A program made the position numbers and the translations under genes. A stretch of 48,571 bases of DNA from DASQEH01 sp038239485 (GTDB lineage Bacteria > Actinomycetota > Actinomycetes > Propionibacteriales > Nocardioidaceae). The notes under the pieces were generated by a model. The model was not told the DNA's origin and did not search any database. It saw only the letters and a list, made by a program, of their open reading frames with translations. Positions within the stretch are counted from its first letter, which is position 1; the number at the start of each line of letters is the position of its first letter. The DNA lies in contig JBBSET010000029.1 in the NCBI GenBank assembly GCA_038239485.1, positions 1 through 48,571 of the forward strand, written 5' to 3'. Below are positions 16,690 to 24,527 of this stretch, piece by piece.

Positions 16690-17297
16690 CCACGCACCCC
16701 CTCGCCGCGGCACATCCACCAGAAGCCGCAGAGATCATCGGGCGGCGGTGGATGACGGGAGCCGGACTCCTGATCGTCGCGGACGCGTCGTTCGTTGCTG
16801 CCCTGTCCTTCACCTACCTCTACCTGCGGGCAGTGAACACCGAGGGCGAGTTCCACCCGCCCAAGTCAGCCACGGCGTCGCTGTGGTGGCCATGGGTCAT
16901 CACAGCCTGCATGATCGCCGGCTATGCCGCCTACCGCAGCGGACTGGGTCGGGCCCAACAGGCGGTGGGCTCGCGCTTTGCCGCAAGCGCCACTCTTGGT
17001 GTGCTCATCATGACTGTGGCCCTGGTGTTGAACATCCTGCAGATGGCAACATTCCCGTTCGCCATCAAGGACAACGCCTACGCGTCCGCAGTCTTCGTCA
17101 TCGCGGCTGGGAATGTCTTCCATCTGCTGATCACGCTGTTCACCGGCATAGGTGCCGCCAATCGGGTCCGCCGCGGGCTCACCCAGGGGCCACAGATCTG
17201 GTCCCTGCGTATCGTGGGCGTCTGGTGGGCCTGGGTCTGTGTTGCCTCGGCCATCGGGGCATTGACCGTCACGATGGCTAACGGAATCGTGAGATGA
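16686..17297 (+). CDS. ctaE: cytochrome c oxidase subunit III
   Basis: This 203-residue protein has five hydrophobic spans and the subunit III features of the short bacterial type: an N-terminal HPPEAAEIIGRRWM, first span GLLIVADASFVAALSFTYLYLRA, and a C-terminal FHLLITLFTGIGAANRVRRG followed by VWWAWV. The ATG at 16686 overlaps the ctaD stop. It is the last plus-strand gene of this operon and converges on a small membrane-protein gene 32 bases away. Subunit III stabilises proton uptake in A-type oxidases. No subunit IV is recognised nearby. Confidence 0.9.
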   Translation: MTTHPLAAAHPPEAAEIIGRRWMTGAGLLIVADASFVAALSFTYLYLRAVNTEGEFHPPKSATASLWWPWVITACMIAGYAAYRSGLGRAQQAVGSRFAASATLGVLIMTVALVLNILQMATFPFAIKDNAYASAVFVIAAGNVFHLLITLFTGIGAANRVRRGLTQGPQIWSLRIVGVWWAWVCVASAIGALTVTMANGIVR

Positions 17298-17329
17298 GTT
17301 GGGGTTGGGCGACGAAACGGCTGCGCGAG

Positions 17330-17683
17330 TCAGTCGGCTGGATCGACGCCATGGACCTGTTCACGCCGCTCGACGTCGGTCAAGTACTGCCGCCAGGCCG
17401 CCAAACCTGGATCATCGGCGAGATCCGGCTGCTGGGCTCCCGGGACTGGACCGCTGGGCCTGGAGGCTTCGGCGTTCGTGATCATCTGCCACCAGATGTA
17501 GGTTCCGACGACCGCGAATGCCGGCCATTCGAAGGTGTATACCCAGGCGATCGTGTGGCCCGCACGAGCCCGAGACAGCTCGAACAGCCCAGCGAAGGTG
17601 CACAGGGCAATCCCGATCAGCAGCGGCACGTGGAAGCGCAGGGCACTCAGCGAGAACGGGTCGACGCGCTTGACACTGCTCAT
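17330..17683 (-). CDS. small two-span membrane protein coupled to ctaG
   Basis: This 117-residue protein has two membrane spans, FHVPLLIGIALCTFAGLFEL and WVYTFEWPAFAVVGTYIWWQ. The RxG..IAWVYTFEWPxFA pattern and the C-terminal LAAWRQYLTDVE recall a widespread actinobacterial membrane-protein family of unknown function. The ATG at 17683 overlaps the ctaG stop (ATGA), so it is made with CtaG. The frame extends further upstream only as a shadow of ctaG. A role in oxidase assembly or as a small subunit is inferred from position alone. Confidence 0.75.
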   Translation of the reverse strand: MSSVKRVDPFSLSALRFHVPLLIGIALCTFAGLFELSRARAGHTIAWVYTFEWPAFAVVGTYIWWQMITNAEASRPSGPVPGAQQPDLADDPGLAAWRQYLTDVERREQVHGVDPAD

Positions 17684-18582
17684 GTCGCGAAGCCGCCTCG
17701 CGGCGGCTCGTGGGCGGCCGTGATGGATCGCGCCACGGCCCGGTCGACGCGGTGCGAGAGCCGCTCCTCGGCCTGCAGCCAACGCAGGCCCAGCAGGCAG
17801 AACCAGACAGCTCCCAAGATCATCGTCGAGGACCACATCAGGGCACCGCTGAGCTGTTGGTCCAGCAGCGGAGCGGGGCCGAACGGCCGCTGCACGTGAG
17901 CATAGAACGGGTATCTCAGCTGGGGGGCGGCGTAGATGAAGAAACCGAGAAGTGCCATCGGAACCATCATCGTGAACACCGACAGTGCCCGCACTCCGTG
18001 GGAGATGTGGCGCCGAACCGGGGTCGCGGCGAGCAGGGGGTAGAAGTAGAGCAGAGCGCTCGCGACGTACAGCGGATGCTCGACGAAGTCGTGGGCCACC
18101 GGATGTCTGAGAGCGAAGTCGTAGACGCTAGGTATGTGGCTGACGAACATCACGGTCATGAAGACCAGCCAGCCGATGACTGGATGAGCGAGGATGTCCG
18201 CCGCCCGGCTGCGGAGGACCGGGTTGATCCAGCGCCTGCGAAACGTGCGCGGCGCCGTGCGCAAGATGAGCAGCACCGGGTTACCCAGGACGAGCAACGG
18301 CGCCGCGACCATGACCAGCAGGATGTGCTGCGTCATGTGGGCATAGAAGAACACATCGTCGAAATAGCCGGGAGGCCCCAGGATCGCCAGCCAGGCGGTG
18401 GCGAGGCCGGCGAGGAAGCAGGATACGTGCGCACGGGGCCACGGCTGCGACGGTTGCAGCCGGTTGACACGCGCGGTCGCAGCGACGTACGCGGCCGCCG
18501 CCATCAGCAGGGTGATCGCAGGAAGCGGCGTCCATGCCCAGCCCCTCAGGAGACCTTCGGCGATCGTCATGTTTGGGAACAC
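17680..18582 (-). CDS. CtaG-type cytochrome oxidase copper-assembly membrane protein
   Basis: This 300-residue protein has about seven membrane spans and the caa3-CtaG family pattern: AHMTQHILLVMVAAPLLVLGNP, with the conserved MxQH; HPVIGWLVF; and FVSHIPSVYDFALRHPVAHDFEH-like sequence rich in histidines that are likely copper ligands (written here in part only). The family is needed for CuB formation in Bacillus-type oxidases. The start is GTG 18582 after GAGGCG, or ATG 18570. It is transcribed away from the SCO gene, only 24 bases apart, and is coupled to the small membrane protein downstream. Confidence 0.88.
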   Translation of the reverse strand: MFPNMTIAEGLLRGWAWTPLPAITLLMAAAAYVAATARVNRLQPSQPWPRAHVSCFLAGLATAWLAILGPPGYFDDVFFYAHMTQHILLVMVAAPLLVLGNPVLLILRTAPRTFRRRWINPVLRSRAADILAHPVIGWLVFMTVMFVSHIPSVYDFALRHPVAHDFVEHPLYVASALLYFYPLLAATPVRRHISHGVRALSVFTMMVPMALLGFFIYAAPQLRYPFYAHVQRPFGPAPLLDQQLSGALMWSSTMILGAVWFCLLGLRWLQAEERLSHRVDRAVARSITAAHEPPRGGFAT

Positions 18583-18606
18583 TACGCGCCTCGGGCGGTA
18601 AGCAAC

Positions 18607-19374
18607 ATGGCTAAGCGGACCGTCGGCCTGGTCGTGGCGCTCGGATGTCTCTGGCTGCTGGTTTCGTGCGGGACCGATGCGCCGCGCCGCGTCGCGGCCC
18701 CCCCGCCGCTGGTCGGAACGCAGCTCGACAACCCCGTGCCGGTGGCGTTGTTGGACCTACCGCTCACCGACCAGGTAGGCCGACCCGTGACCCTCAGCTC
18801 TTTCAAGGGGAAGGTTCTCGTCCTTTCCGACATGATGACCTTGTGTCAAGAGACCTGCGCGATCGGCACGGCCAGCATGCTCCAGGCGGCACGCACGATC
18901 GCTGGTGCGGGCTTCGCCGACAAGATCGAGTTCCTGAGCATCACGATCGACCCCGGCCGAGACGACCCTCGCCACCTGGCGGCATATCAGAGGCTCTTCG
19001 GCCGACTTCCGAACTGGGAACTGCTGACCGGGTCGCCCGCTGACATCAACGAGCTGTGGGACAAGCTCGGGATCTGGCGACGCACTGTCTCGCTGTCTCG
19101 GCCCTATCCGCACGACTGGCTCACCGGTCAGCCGCTGGTTGCCGACATCCAGCACTCCGACGACCTGATCTTCATCGACGCACGGCAGCGATTCCGTTTC
19201 GAGATCGACGGACCCGGAAGTGTGCCGTCGGCGAAATCGATCCCAACGCCGCTCCGTGCCTTCATGGATCGGTCGGGTCACCAGAACGTCCGGAGCCCCT
19301 CCCCTGGAAGCTGGTCAACCGCGCAGGTACTGGGCGTTGTGCGTTGGCTTCTTGACAGTGGTGGTCAGCAATGA
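18607..19374 (+). CDS. SCO1/SenC-family copper chaperone lipoprotein
   Basis: This 255-residue protein starts with a lipoprotein signal ending LLVSC (Cys21). A thioredoxin-like fold follows with the SCO copper motif TLCQETC (Cys80, Cys84) and the distal histidine in ADIQHSDDLIFID. LSITIDPGRDDP is also typical. SCO proteins deliver copper to CuA of subunit II or reduce its cysteines. The ATG at 18607 begins a proper signal sequence; the frame is open far upstream across ctaG, but that is a shadow. It heads the SCO - TlpA - CtaB - small protein operon with ATGA coupling. The 24-bp divergent gap leaves little room for a promoter. Confidence 0.93.
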   Translation: MAKRTVGLVVALGCLWLLVSCGTDAPRRVAAPPPLVGTQLDNPVPVALLDLPLTDQVGRPVTLSSFKGKVLVLSDMMTLCQETCAIGTASMLQAARTIAGAGFADKIEFLSITIDPGRDDPRHLAAYQRLFGRLPNWELLTGSPADINELWDKLGIWRRTVSLSRPYPHDWLTGQPLVADIQHSDDLIFIDARQRFRFEIDGPGSVPSAKSIPTPLRAFMDRSGHQNVRSPSPGSWSTAQVLGVVRWLLDSGGQQ

Positions 19375-19973
19375 CCCCGCTCACCGCGGCGACAGTGCTG
19401 CCTCGTGTCCGTCGCATGCTGCCCATATGGTGTGGTGTCCTGGCCGGCGTGCTGATTGCCGCCTCCGGCTGTACCGTCGACTCGAGCGCTCACGGAGCCC
19501 GCAACACCGACGGGGTCGGTCTGTACGTCGTACCTGCGAGCCAGCGTCAGGCGGCCCCCAACCTGTCCGGCACCACGCTGTCCGGAGCGCGGTTCGATCT
19601 GGCAGACCACCTCGGCCGTCAGGTCATCCTGGTCAACGTCTGGGCGTCGTGGTGCGCACCCTGTCGACAGGAGATGCCGACACTGGCGAAGGCGGCTGAC
19701 GCCGGAGGCGGCTCCGGGCTTCTTGTCGTAGGGGTTGACGAGAAGGACAGCCCTTCGTCGGCTCGCGCATTCTCGTCCTCGCTCGGCGCCACGTATTCCT
19801 CCCTCGTCGACACCCACAGCCAGCTCCTGGCGCAGCTGCCGATGCTCCCGCACGACGCTGTCCCCAGCAGCCTGTTCATCGACGCCGAGGGCAAGGTCGC
19901 CGCCGTTGCCATCGGCCCGATCACGTCTGTGCAGCTCACGTCGGTGCTCTCCCGGCTAGGGGTGGCATCGTGA
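19371..19973 (+). CDS. TlpA/ResA-like thiol-disulfide redox lipoprotein
   Basis: This 200-residue thioredoxin-fold protein has a lipobox ending ASGC (Cys34), an active site NVWASWCAPCRQEMP (Cys95, Cys98) and the cis-proline segment AVPSSLFIDAEG. Such extracellular reductases keep the cysteines of CuA, SCO or cytochrome c reduced. It overlaps the SCO stop (ATGA) and the ctaB start (GTGA). Position in an oxidase-assembly operon favours a CuA/SCO-reducing role over cytochrome c maturation, since no ccs/ccm genes are seen. Confidence 0.92.
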   Translation: MTPLTAATVLPRVRRMLPIWCGVLAGVLIAASGCTVDSSAHGARNTDGVGLYVVPASQRQAAPNLSGTTLSGARFDLADHLGRQVILVNVWASWCAPCRQEMPTLAKAADAGGGSGLLVVGVDEKDSPSSARAFSSSLGATYSSLVDTHSQLLAQLPMLPHDAVPSSLFIDAEGKVAAVAIGPITSVQLTSVLSRLGVAS

Positions 19974-20923
19974 CTACGAGCTCCCCCCCGCAGGACGCCC
20001 CCCCGGCAAGGGTGATGGTCAGCCCGCTCACGGGCTGGTCGGGATATGCACTCATCGCCGCTTACGTCGGCCTGATGAAGCCGCGCATCATCGAGCTGCT
20101 TCTCCTCACGACGGTGCCAGTGATGTTCTTGGCAGCAGGTGGCGTGCCCGAGCTCTGGCCGGTTGTCGCGACCGTCGTCGGGGGCACGCTGTCGGCCGGC
20201 AGCGCGAACGCCCTGAACTGTGTGGTGGACGCTGACATCGACCAGCGAATGCGCCGCACCCGGAGTCGTCCGTTGCCTCGCCACCTGGTGTCCAGCGGCG
20301 CAGCACTCGTCTTCGGTCTTCTCCTCGGACTTCTGTCGACGCTCGTGCTGGGGCTCACGGTGAACTGGCTGTCGGCATGGCTGGCGCTTGCCGCGAACGT
20401 GTTCTACGTCGTGGGTTACACGATGATCCTCAAACGGCGGACAGCACAGAACATCGTCTGGGGCGGTGCCGCAGGATGCTTCCCTGTCTTGATCGGGTGG
20501 ACTGCGGTTCGTGACGAGCTGTCGTGGTCGCCAGTGGTCCTGTTCTTCGTCGTCTTCTTCTGGACTCCGCCGCACTTCTGGTCACTCGCGATCCGGTACC
20601 GCGAGGACTATGCCGCCGCGGACGTGCCGATGCTCCCTTCTGTGGCTCCGATCGGCACCGTCACTCGGCACATCCTCGCGTACTCCTACGTGACGGTGGC
20701 AACCTCGATGGTGCTTTGGCCGGTCGCCGGTACCGGCTGGCTCTACCCCTGCGCCGCGGTTGCCTTGGGGGCGGTGTTCCTCACCGAGGCGCACCGCCTC
20801 AGAGACCGCTCGCGAGGCGTTGACACGGTCTCCACATTGGCGCCGATGCGCCTCTTCCATGCGTCGAACATGTACCTTTCGCTGCTGTTCCTCGCTGTCG
20901 CCGTCGACGCAGTTGTCCATTGA
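19970..20923 (+). CDS. ctaB: protoheme IX farnesyltransferase (heme O synthase)
   Basis: This 317-residue UbiA-family membrane prenyltransferase converts heme B to heme O. The first aspartate motif is NALNCVVDADIDQRMRRTRS near residues 79-98. The second conserved region is FFWTPPHFWSLAIRYREDY, with DVPMLPSVAP following, exactly as in CyoE/CtaB. About eight or nine spans are visible. It starts with GTG overlapping the TlpA stop. No ctaA (heme A synthase) lies in this cluster, so heme A, if used, depends on a gene elsewhere. Confidence 0.95.
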   Translation: MTTSSPPQDAPPARVMVSPLTGWSGYALIAAYVGLMKPRIIELLLLTTVPVMFLAAGGVPELWPVVATVVGGTLSAGSANALNCVVDADIDQRMRRTRSRPLPRHLVSSGAALVFGLLLGLLSTLVLGLTVNWLSAWLALAANVFYVVGYTMILKRRTAQNIVWGGAAGCFPVLIGWTAVRDELSWSPVVLFFVVFFWTPPHFWSLAIRYREDYAAADVPMLPSVAPIGTVTRHILAYSYVTVATSMVLWPVAGTGWLYPCAAVALGAVFLTEAHRLRDRSRGVDTVSTLAPMRLFHASNMYLSLLFLAVAVDAVVH

Positions 20924-20924
20924 C

Positions 20925-21146
20925 ATGTCGAGGCTGCCAGCGGAGATGACCAACGTGGACCGCAAGGACATCTTTCGCGTGTACAGGATGCAGATCATCT
21001 GTGGCGTCGGGGCTCTCGTGTCGTACGCGGTCGGGTACCCCCTCGCCATCGTCGGCGGCCTTGCAGTCGGTTGGGCCCTGGTGTCGCTGGGCGGCGTGCT
21101 CTTGCTTGCTCTGGGAGTTGTCACGATCCGGCGCATTCACCATTGA
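20925..21146 (+). CDS. small two-span membrane protein after ctaB
   Basis: This 73-residue protein has two hydrophobic segments, MQIICGVGALVSYAVGYPLAI and GWALVSLGGVLLLALGVVTI, and a basic C-terminus. The ATG at 20925 follows the ctaB stop at once; an internal ATG at 20946 sits next to a GGAG. No family is recognised. As last gene of the assembly operon it may be a small oxidase subunit or assembly helper, but only position supports that. Confidence 0.6.
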   Translation: MSRLPAEMTNVDRKDIFRVYRMQIICGVGALVSYAVGYPLAIVGGLAVGWALVSLGGVLLLALGVVTIRRIHH

Positions 21147-21177
21147 TCCGCTCTGTACGAGTGGAGGTGGCTGGTCC

Positions 21178-21197
21178 CGGACCGGCTGGCCGGTCCG
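21178..21197 (+). terminator. GC hairpin after the oxidase-assembly operon
   Basis: CGGACCGG-CTGG-CCGGTCCG is a perfect 8-bp stem with a 4-base loop, 31 bases after the last stop codon. No T-run follows, which is usual for actinomycete terminators. The remainder of the 193-bp gap to 21340 shows nothing else. Confidence 0.45.
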
Positions 21198-21339
21198 TGT
21201 TCGTCTCCCGCGAGGTGTGACTCCTGAATCACGTGCACCCGTTCGTGGGTGCTCGTCGCCCTCGTCTTTGTCGGCCCTCTATCTGCTCGAGGCGATGCTG
21301 GCCCATCATGTGTGATGAACAGACCCAAGAAGGAGTCTC

Positions 21340-22113
21340 GTGCCTACCTACGCAGCGAACCTCACAGCGATCCTCGAACGCGAGCCGATGCCGGCCGCTG
21401 GCATCGTCGGCACCGAGATCGACTACTCCGTCGGCGACGTCGCCTGCCGCGGGTACCTCGCCCGCCCCGACGACGCTGACTCGCACCCAGGTGTGCTGGT
21501 CGTCCACGACTGGCTCGGCGTCACTGACTACGTTCGCATGCGCGCTGAGATGCTGGCGCGCCTGGGGTTCACTGCCTTCGCCGCTGACGTCTACGGTGCG
21601 GACATCCGCCCGTCGCCGTCCGAGGCGCCAGCCGTCGCTGGTGGGTTCTACCACGACCGCCCGCTCTTGCGGGAGCGCATCTCCGGCGGCTTCGAGCGCA
21701 TGCTTGCCGATGCTCACGTTGACCCTGCACGCACCGCGGCGATCGGCTACTGCTTCGGCGGGTCAGCCGCCGTCGAGCTCGCCCGCACTGGGGTCGACCT
21801 CAAAGCGGTCGTCAGCTTCCACGGCGGCCTGACGACGGGCCCCGACGGCGAGGCGCAGCACATCCGGGCCAAGCTCCTCGTGCTACGCGGAGCCATCGAC
21901 CCCGTGGTGCCGGACGACGCAGTGGCCGCATTCCAGGACGAGATGCGCACGGCCCCCGACCTCGACTGGCAGCTGACCACCTACTCCGGCGCCATGCACG
22001 CCTTCACCCTTCCCGACGCCGACTCTCCGGAGCACGGTGCCCAGTACAACCCGGTGGCCGAGCGTCGCAGCTGGCGGCAGATGAAGGACTTCCTCGCCGA
22101 TGTGCTCGCTTGA
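21340..22113 (+). CDS. dienelactone hydrolase family protein
   Basis: This 257-residue alpha/beta hydrolase has the dienelactone-hydrolase triad: nucleophile Cys138 in IGYCFGGSAA, Asp187 in RGAIDPVVP and His220 in SGAMHAFTLP. The N-terminal LVVHDWLGVTDYVR supplies the oxyanion region. GTG is the start, with AAGGAG 5 bases upstream. True dienelactone hydrolases act in chlorocatechol breakdown, but many relatives have unknown roles, and no other aromatic-degradation gene is near. It is probably cytosolic and may be cotranscribed with the chromate transporter 69 bases downstream. Confidence 0.92.
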   Translation: MPTYAANLTAILEREPMPAAGIVGTEIDYSVGDVACRGYLARPDDADSHPGVLVVHDWLGVTDYVRMRAEMLARLGFTAFAADVYGADIRPSPSEAPAVAGGFYHDRPLLRERISGGFERMLADAHVDPARTAAIGYCFGGSAAVELARTGVDLKAVVSFHGGLTTGPDGEAQHIRAKLLVLRGAIDPVVPDDAVAAFQDEMRTAPDLDWQLTTYSGAMHAFTLPDADSPEHGAQYNPVAERRSWRQMKDFLADVLA

Positions 22114-22182
22114 TCCGCACCAGACCCGCCGGCCGTGGCGAGGGACCCGCGAGTGGGCGGACCTGATGTACCGGCCGCCCGC

Positions 22183-23577
22183 ATGACGACCGACGAGGGC
22201 ATCGGCAGCACGAGCGGCTCTGCGTCGGGCGATGTGGTGCCGTTCCGGGCCGCTGTCGGGGTCTGGTTCGCCATCTCGCTGCAGACCTTCGGCGGACCCG
22301 CCGGGCAGATCGCTGTCATGCACCGGATTCTGGTGGACGAGAGGCGCTGGATCGGGCAGCAGCGATTCCTGCATGCCCTCAGCTTCTGCACCCTGCTGCC
22401 AGGTCCCGAGGCTCAGCAGCTTGCGATCTACATCGGCTGGCTTCTCAACGGCATTCGCGGCGGGTTGGCGGCCGGGACCCTGTTCGTCCTGCCTGGTGTG
22501 GCGGCGCTGCTCGTCTTGTCGGCTCTGTACATCGGGGCGGGCGATACCACCGTGGTGACGGCACTGTTCGCCGGTCTGGCACCGGCGGTCCTGGCCATCG
22601 TCGCTCAAGCGGTCTACCGGGTCGGTGGTCGGGCGCTGGGCCATCCTGCGCTGGTGGGGCTGGCCGTCGCCGCGTTCTTGGCCCTGTCGGTCTTCGGTGT
22701 CGCATTCCCGACCGTGATCGCCTTGTCAGCGGTGGCTGGATGGGGCCTCGGCCGCTGGGTTCCCGACTCCATGCGCGTCGCAGCGCACCCGACGGGACAT
22801 GACGGACCCTCCCCACTGATCCCCGACGATGCCCTGCACAACGAGCCACCCAGCACCGCCCACACCATCAAGGTGCTCGCCGTCGGTGTGCTGGCTTGGA
22901 GCATCCCGGTCGGGGTCGTCTACGGGTTGACCGGCGCCGACAGCGTGTACACGCAGCAGAGCCTCTTCTTCTCCGGGGCGGCCCTGGTCACATTCGGCGG
23001 TGCCTATGCAGTCCTGTCCTACGTCGCCCAGCAGGCCGTCAGTGTGTACGGGTGGCTCGCCCCCGGCGAGATGGTCAAGGGTCTGGCGCTTGCCGAGACG
23101 ACACCCGGGCCGCTGGTCATGGTGGTTCAGTTCGTTGCTTTCGTCGGTGCCTACCGCGACCCCGGCAGCCTCAACCCGTGGGTGGCGGCCACCCTCGCCG
23201 CGCTCCTGACGACGTGGGTCACGTTCGTGCCCTGCTTCGTGTTCATCTTCGTCGGCGCCCCCTACGTCGAGCGGCTCCGCGGCAACCAGAACCTCGCGGC
23301 GGCTCTCACCGGGATCACCGCCTCCGTCGTGGGGGTAATCGCCAACTTGGCCGTCTTCTTCGCGCTCCACACGCTGTTCCACCGCACCGACGTCGCCTCG
23401 TGGGGGCCGGTCTCGGTGTCGGTGCCACAGCTGGACTCGGTGAGACCGACGGCGGTCGCCATCGCCTTGCTCGCCACATTCCTGCTGTTCCGCGCCAAGT
23501 GGCCGGTGGTTCGTACCCTCGGCGTGTGCGCGGCGACCGGGCTCGCCGTCTCCTTGGTGGGTCTCGTCGTCGGCTGA
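22183..23577 (+). CDS. chrA: chromate transporter (CHR family, two-domain)
   Basis: This protein of about 464 residues has duplicated CHR domains. The first begins FAISLQTFGGPAGQIAVMH with ERRWI, then FCTLLPGPEAQQLAIYIG. The second shows VTFGGAYAVLSYVAQQAV, YGWLAPGEMVKGLAL and AETTPGPLVMVVQFVAF. The paired FGGPxGQ...LLPGPEAQQ and GLALAETTPGP motifs define long-chain ChrA proteins that export chromate or, in some, sulfate. A 60-residue soluble loop rich in His and Pro separates the halves. ATG 22183 is chosen; a GTG at 22135 is an alternative, and neither has a clear ribosome site. It neighbours the arsenic genes, suggesting a metal-stress island. Confidence 0.9.
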   Translation: MTTDEGIGSTSGSASGDVVPFRAAVGVWFAISLQTFGGPAGQIAVMHRILVDERRWIGQQRFLHALSFCTLLPGPEAQQLAIYIGWLLNGIRGGLAAGTLFVLPGVAALLVLSALYIGAGDTTVVTALFAGLAPAVLAIVAQAVYRVGGRALGHPALVGLAVAAFLALSVFGVAFPTVIALSAVAGWGLGRWVPDSMRVAAHPTGHDGPSPLIPDDALHNEPPSTAHTIKVLAVGVLAWSIPVGVVYGLTGADSVYTQQSLFFSGAALVTFGGAYAVLSYVAQQAVSVYGWLAPGEMVKGLALAETTPGPLVMVVQFVAFVGAYRDPGSLNPWVAATLAALLTTWVTFVPCFVFIFVGAPYVERLRGNQNLAAALTGITASVVGVIANLAVFFALHTLFHRTDVASWGPVSVSVPQLDSVRPTAVAIALLATFLLFRAKWPVVRTLGVCAATGLAVSLVGLVVG

Positions 23578-23631
23578 CCGTCGTCCCGCGAGGTCGCCAA
23601 GGAGCGTCGGCTTCCCTCGAGTGGAAATGTC

Positions 23632-24090
23632 TCAGCAACAGGTTGGGGTGGCAGCCTCCGCTGCGGCTGAGGTGTCGGCGCCGCAGCAACCAGGACCGGA
23701 TGCTTCTTCACCCCAGGCGGTCCGGCTGTCGGCCAGGACGGTGTAAACCTCCCACCGTTCCCCGTCGGGGGCGCCCTGGACCCAGAACTTGTCCTGTTTG
23801 GCGTAGCAGCACGTTGTGCCGCGCTCGTCGATCGAGGCAAGACCCTCGCCGGCCAGCCGAGCCTGTTCGCTGTCCACGGAGTCGACATCGGCGACTTCGA
23901 CCCCCAGGTGGTTGAGCGAGCCGCCCCGCCCCGGGTTCTCGAGCAGGACGAGCTTGAGGGGTGGGTCGACGACGGTGAAATTGGCGTAGCCCGGTCGCCG
24001 CTTGGCCGGCTGGGTACTGAACAGCTTCGAGTAGAAGTCGACCGCCTCCTCGATGTCGTCGACGTTCATTGCCAGTTGGACTCGACCCAT
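23632..24090 (-). CDS. ArsI/CadI-family metal-responsive dioxygenase-like protein
   Basis: This 152-residue vicinal-oxygen-chelate protein matches ArsI C-As lyases and mycobacterial CadI. Probable iron ligands Gln5, His61 (NHLGVEV) and Glu114 (WEVYTVLAD) are spaced as in ArsI. The vicinal pair Cys94-Cys95 (GTTCCYAKQDKFWV) corresponds to the methylarsenite-binding cysteines. The C-terminus adds two more CC pairs (GPGCCGAD and the final TPTCC), as in ArsI. It diverges from arsR across an operator-rich 77-bp gap, consistent with ArsR control. ArsI would cleave trivalent organoarsenicals; a CadI-like cadmium role cannot be excluded. Confidence 0.85.
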   Translation of the reverse strand: MGRVQLAMNVDDIEEAVDFYSKLFSTQPAKRRPGYANFTVVDPPLKLVLLENPGRGGSLNHLGVEVADVDSVDSEQARLAGEGLASIDERGTTCCYAKQDKFWVQGAPDGERWEVYTVLADSRTAWGEEASGPGCCGADTSAAAEAATPTCC

Positions 24091-24114
24091 GATGCAACTC
24101 CTACATTGATGGCG

Positions 24115-24166
24115 GTCTATGTCTCCTCGAGGTTGCCAGAGACATAGACGGATGTCAACATAGACG
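24115..24166. promoter_or_regulatory. ArsR operator: inverted repeat plus third half-site
   Basis: GTCTATGTCTC (24115-24125) and GAGACATAGAC (24139-24149) are perfect 11-bp inverted repeats, 13 bases apart, in the divergent arsI-arsR gap. A third copy, ACATAGACG (24158-24166), repeats the right arm just before the arsR ATG. A TTGCCA hexamer at 24134 lies between the arms and could be a -35 box for arsR. Arrangement and location fit an ArsR-bound switch serving both genes. Confidence 0.75.
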
Positions 24167-24167
24167 T

Positions 24168-24527
24168 ATGCCTAACTCTTTGCTGGAGCTGACCCCGGTC
24201 CAGGTGGCCGCCTGCTGCTCGCCCATGGTGCATGAGCCGCTGAGTATCGAGCAGGCGGAGCGCGTCGCCCCTCTGCTCAAGGCACTGGCCGAACCGGTCC
24301 GGTTACGGCTGCTGTCGTTGGTGGCCTCGCATCGCGACGGGGAGGTGTGCGTCTGCGATCTGGCGGGCGCCTTCGAGCTGTCGCAACCCACCATCAGCCA
24401 TCACCTGAAGGTATTGCACGACAGCGGTCTCCTGGAGCGAACCAAACGCGGGGTCTGGGTCTACTACCGGGTCCGCAGCGAGGCGTTGACCAACCTGGCG
24501 GCTCTGATCGCCGGTGCGGCCGGGTGA
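24168..24527 (+). CDS. arsR: ArsR-family arsenic/metal-sensing repressor
   Basis: This 119-residue winged-helix repressor has helix-turn-helix FELSQPTISHHLKVLHDSGLL (in part) and wing RGVWVYYRV. Metal-site cysteines are Cys16-Cys17 (VAACCSPM) near the N-terminus and Cys61/Cys63 in EVCVCDL. The N-terminal CC plus helix-3/4 cysteine matches the corynebacterial ArsR site more than the E. coli CxC-only site. As(III) binding should release the operator. The ATG at 24168 is preceded directly by the operator copies. Its TGA overlaps the arsC GTG. Confidence 0.92.
   Translation: MPNSLLELTPVQVAACCSPMVHEPLSIEQAERVAPLLKALAEPVRLRLLSLVASHRDGEVCVCDLAGAFELSQPTISHHLKVLHDSGLLERTKRGVWVYYRVRSEALTNLAALIAGAAG

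Noticed and set aside
17710..18606. Long upstream extension of the SCO reading frame
   Set aside because: It runs antisense across ctaG and is rich in low-complexity charged residues; the lipoprotein signal begins at 18607.
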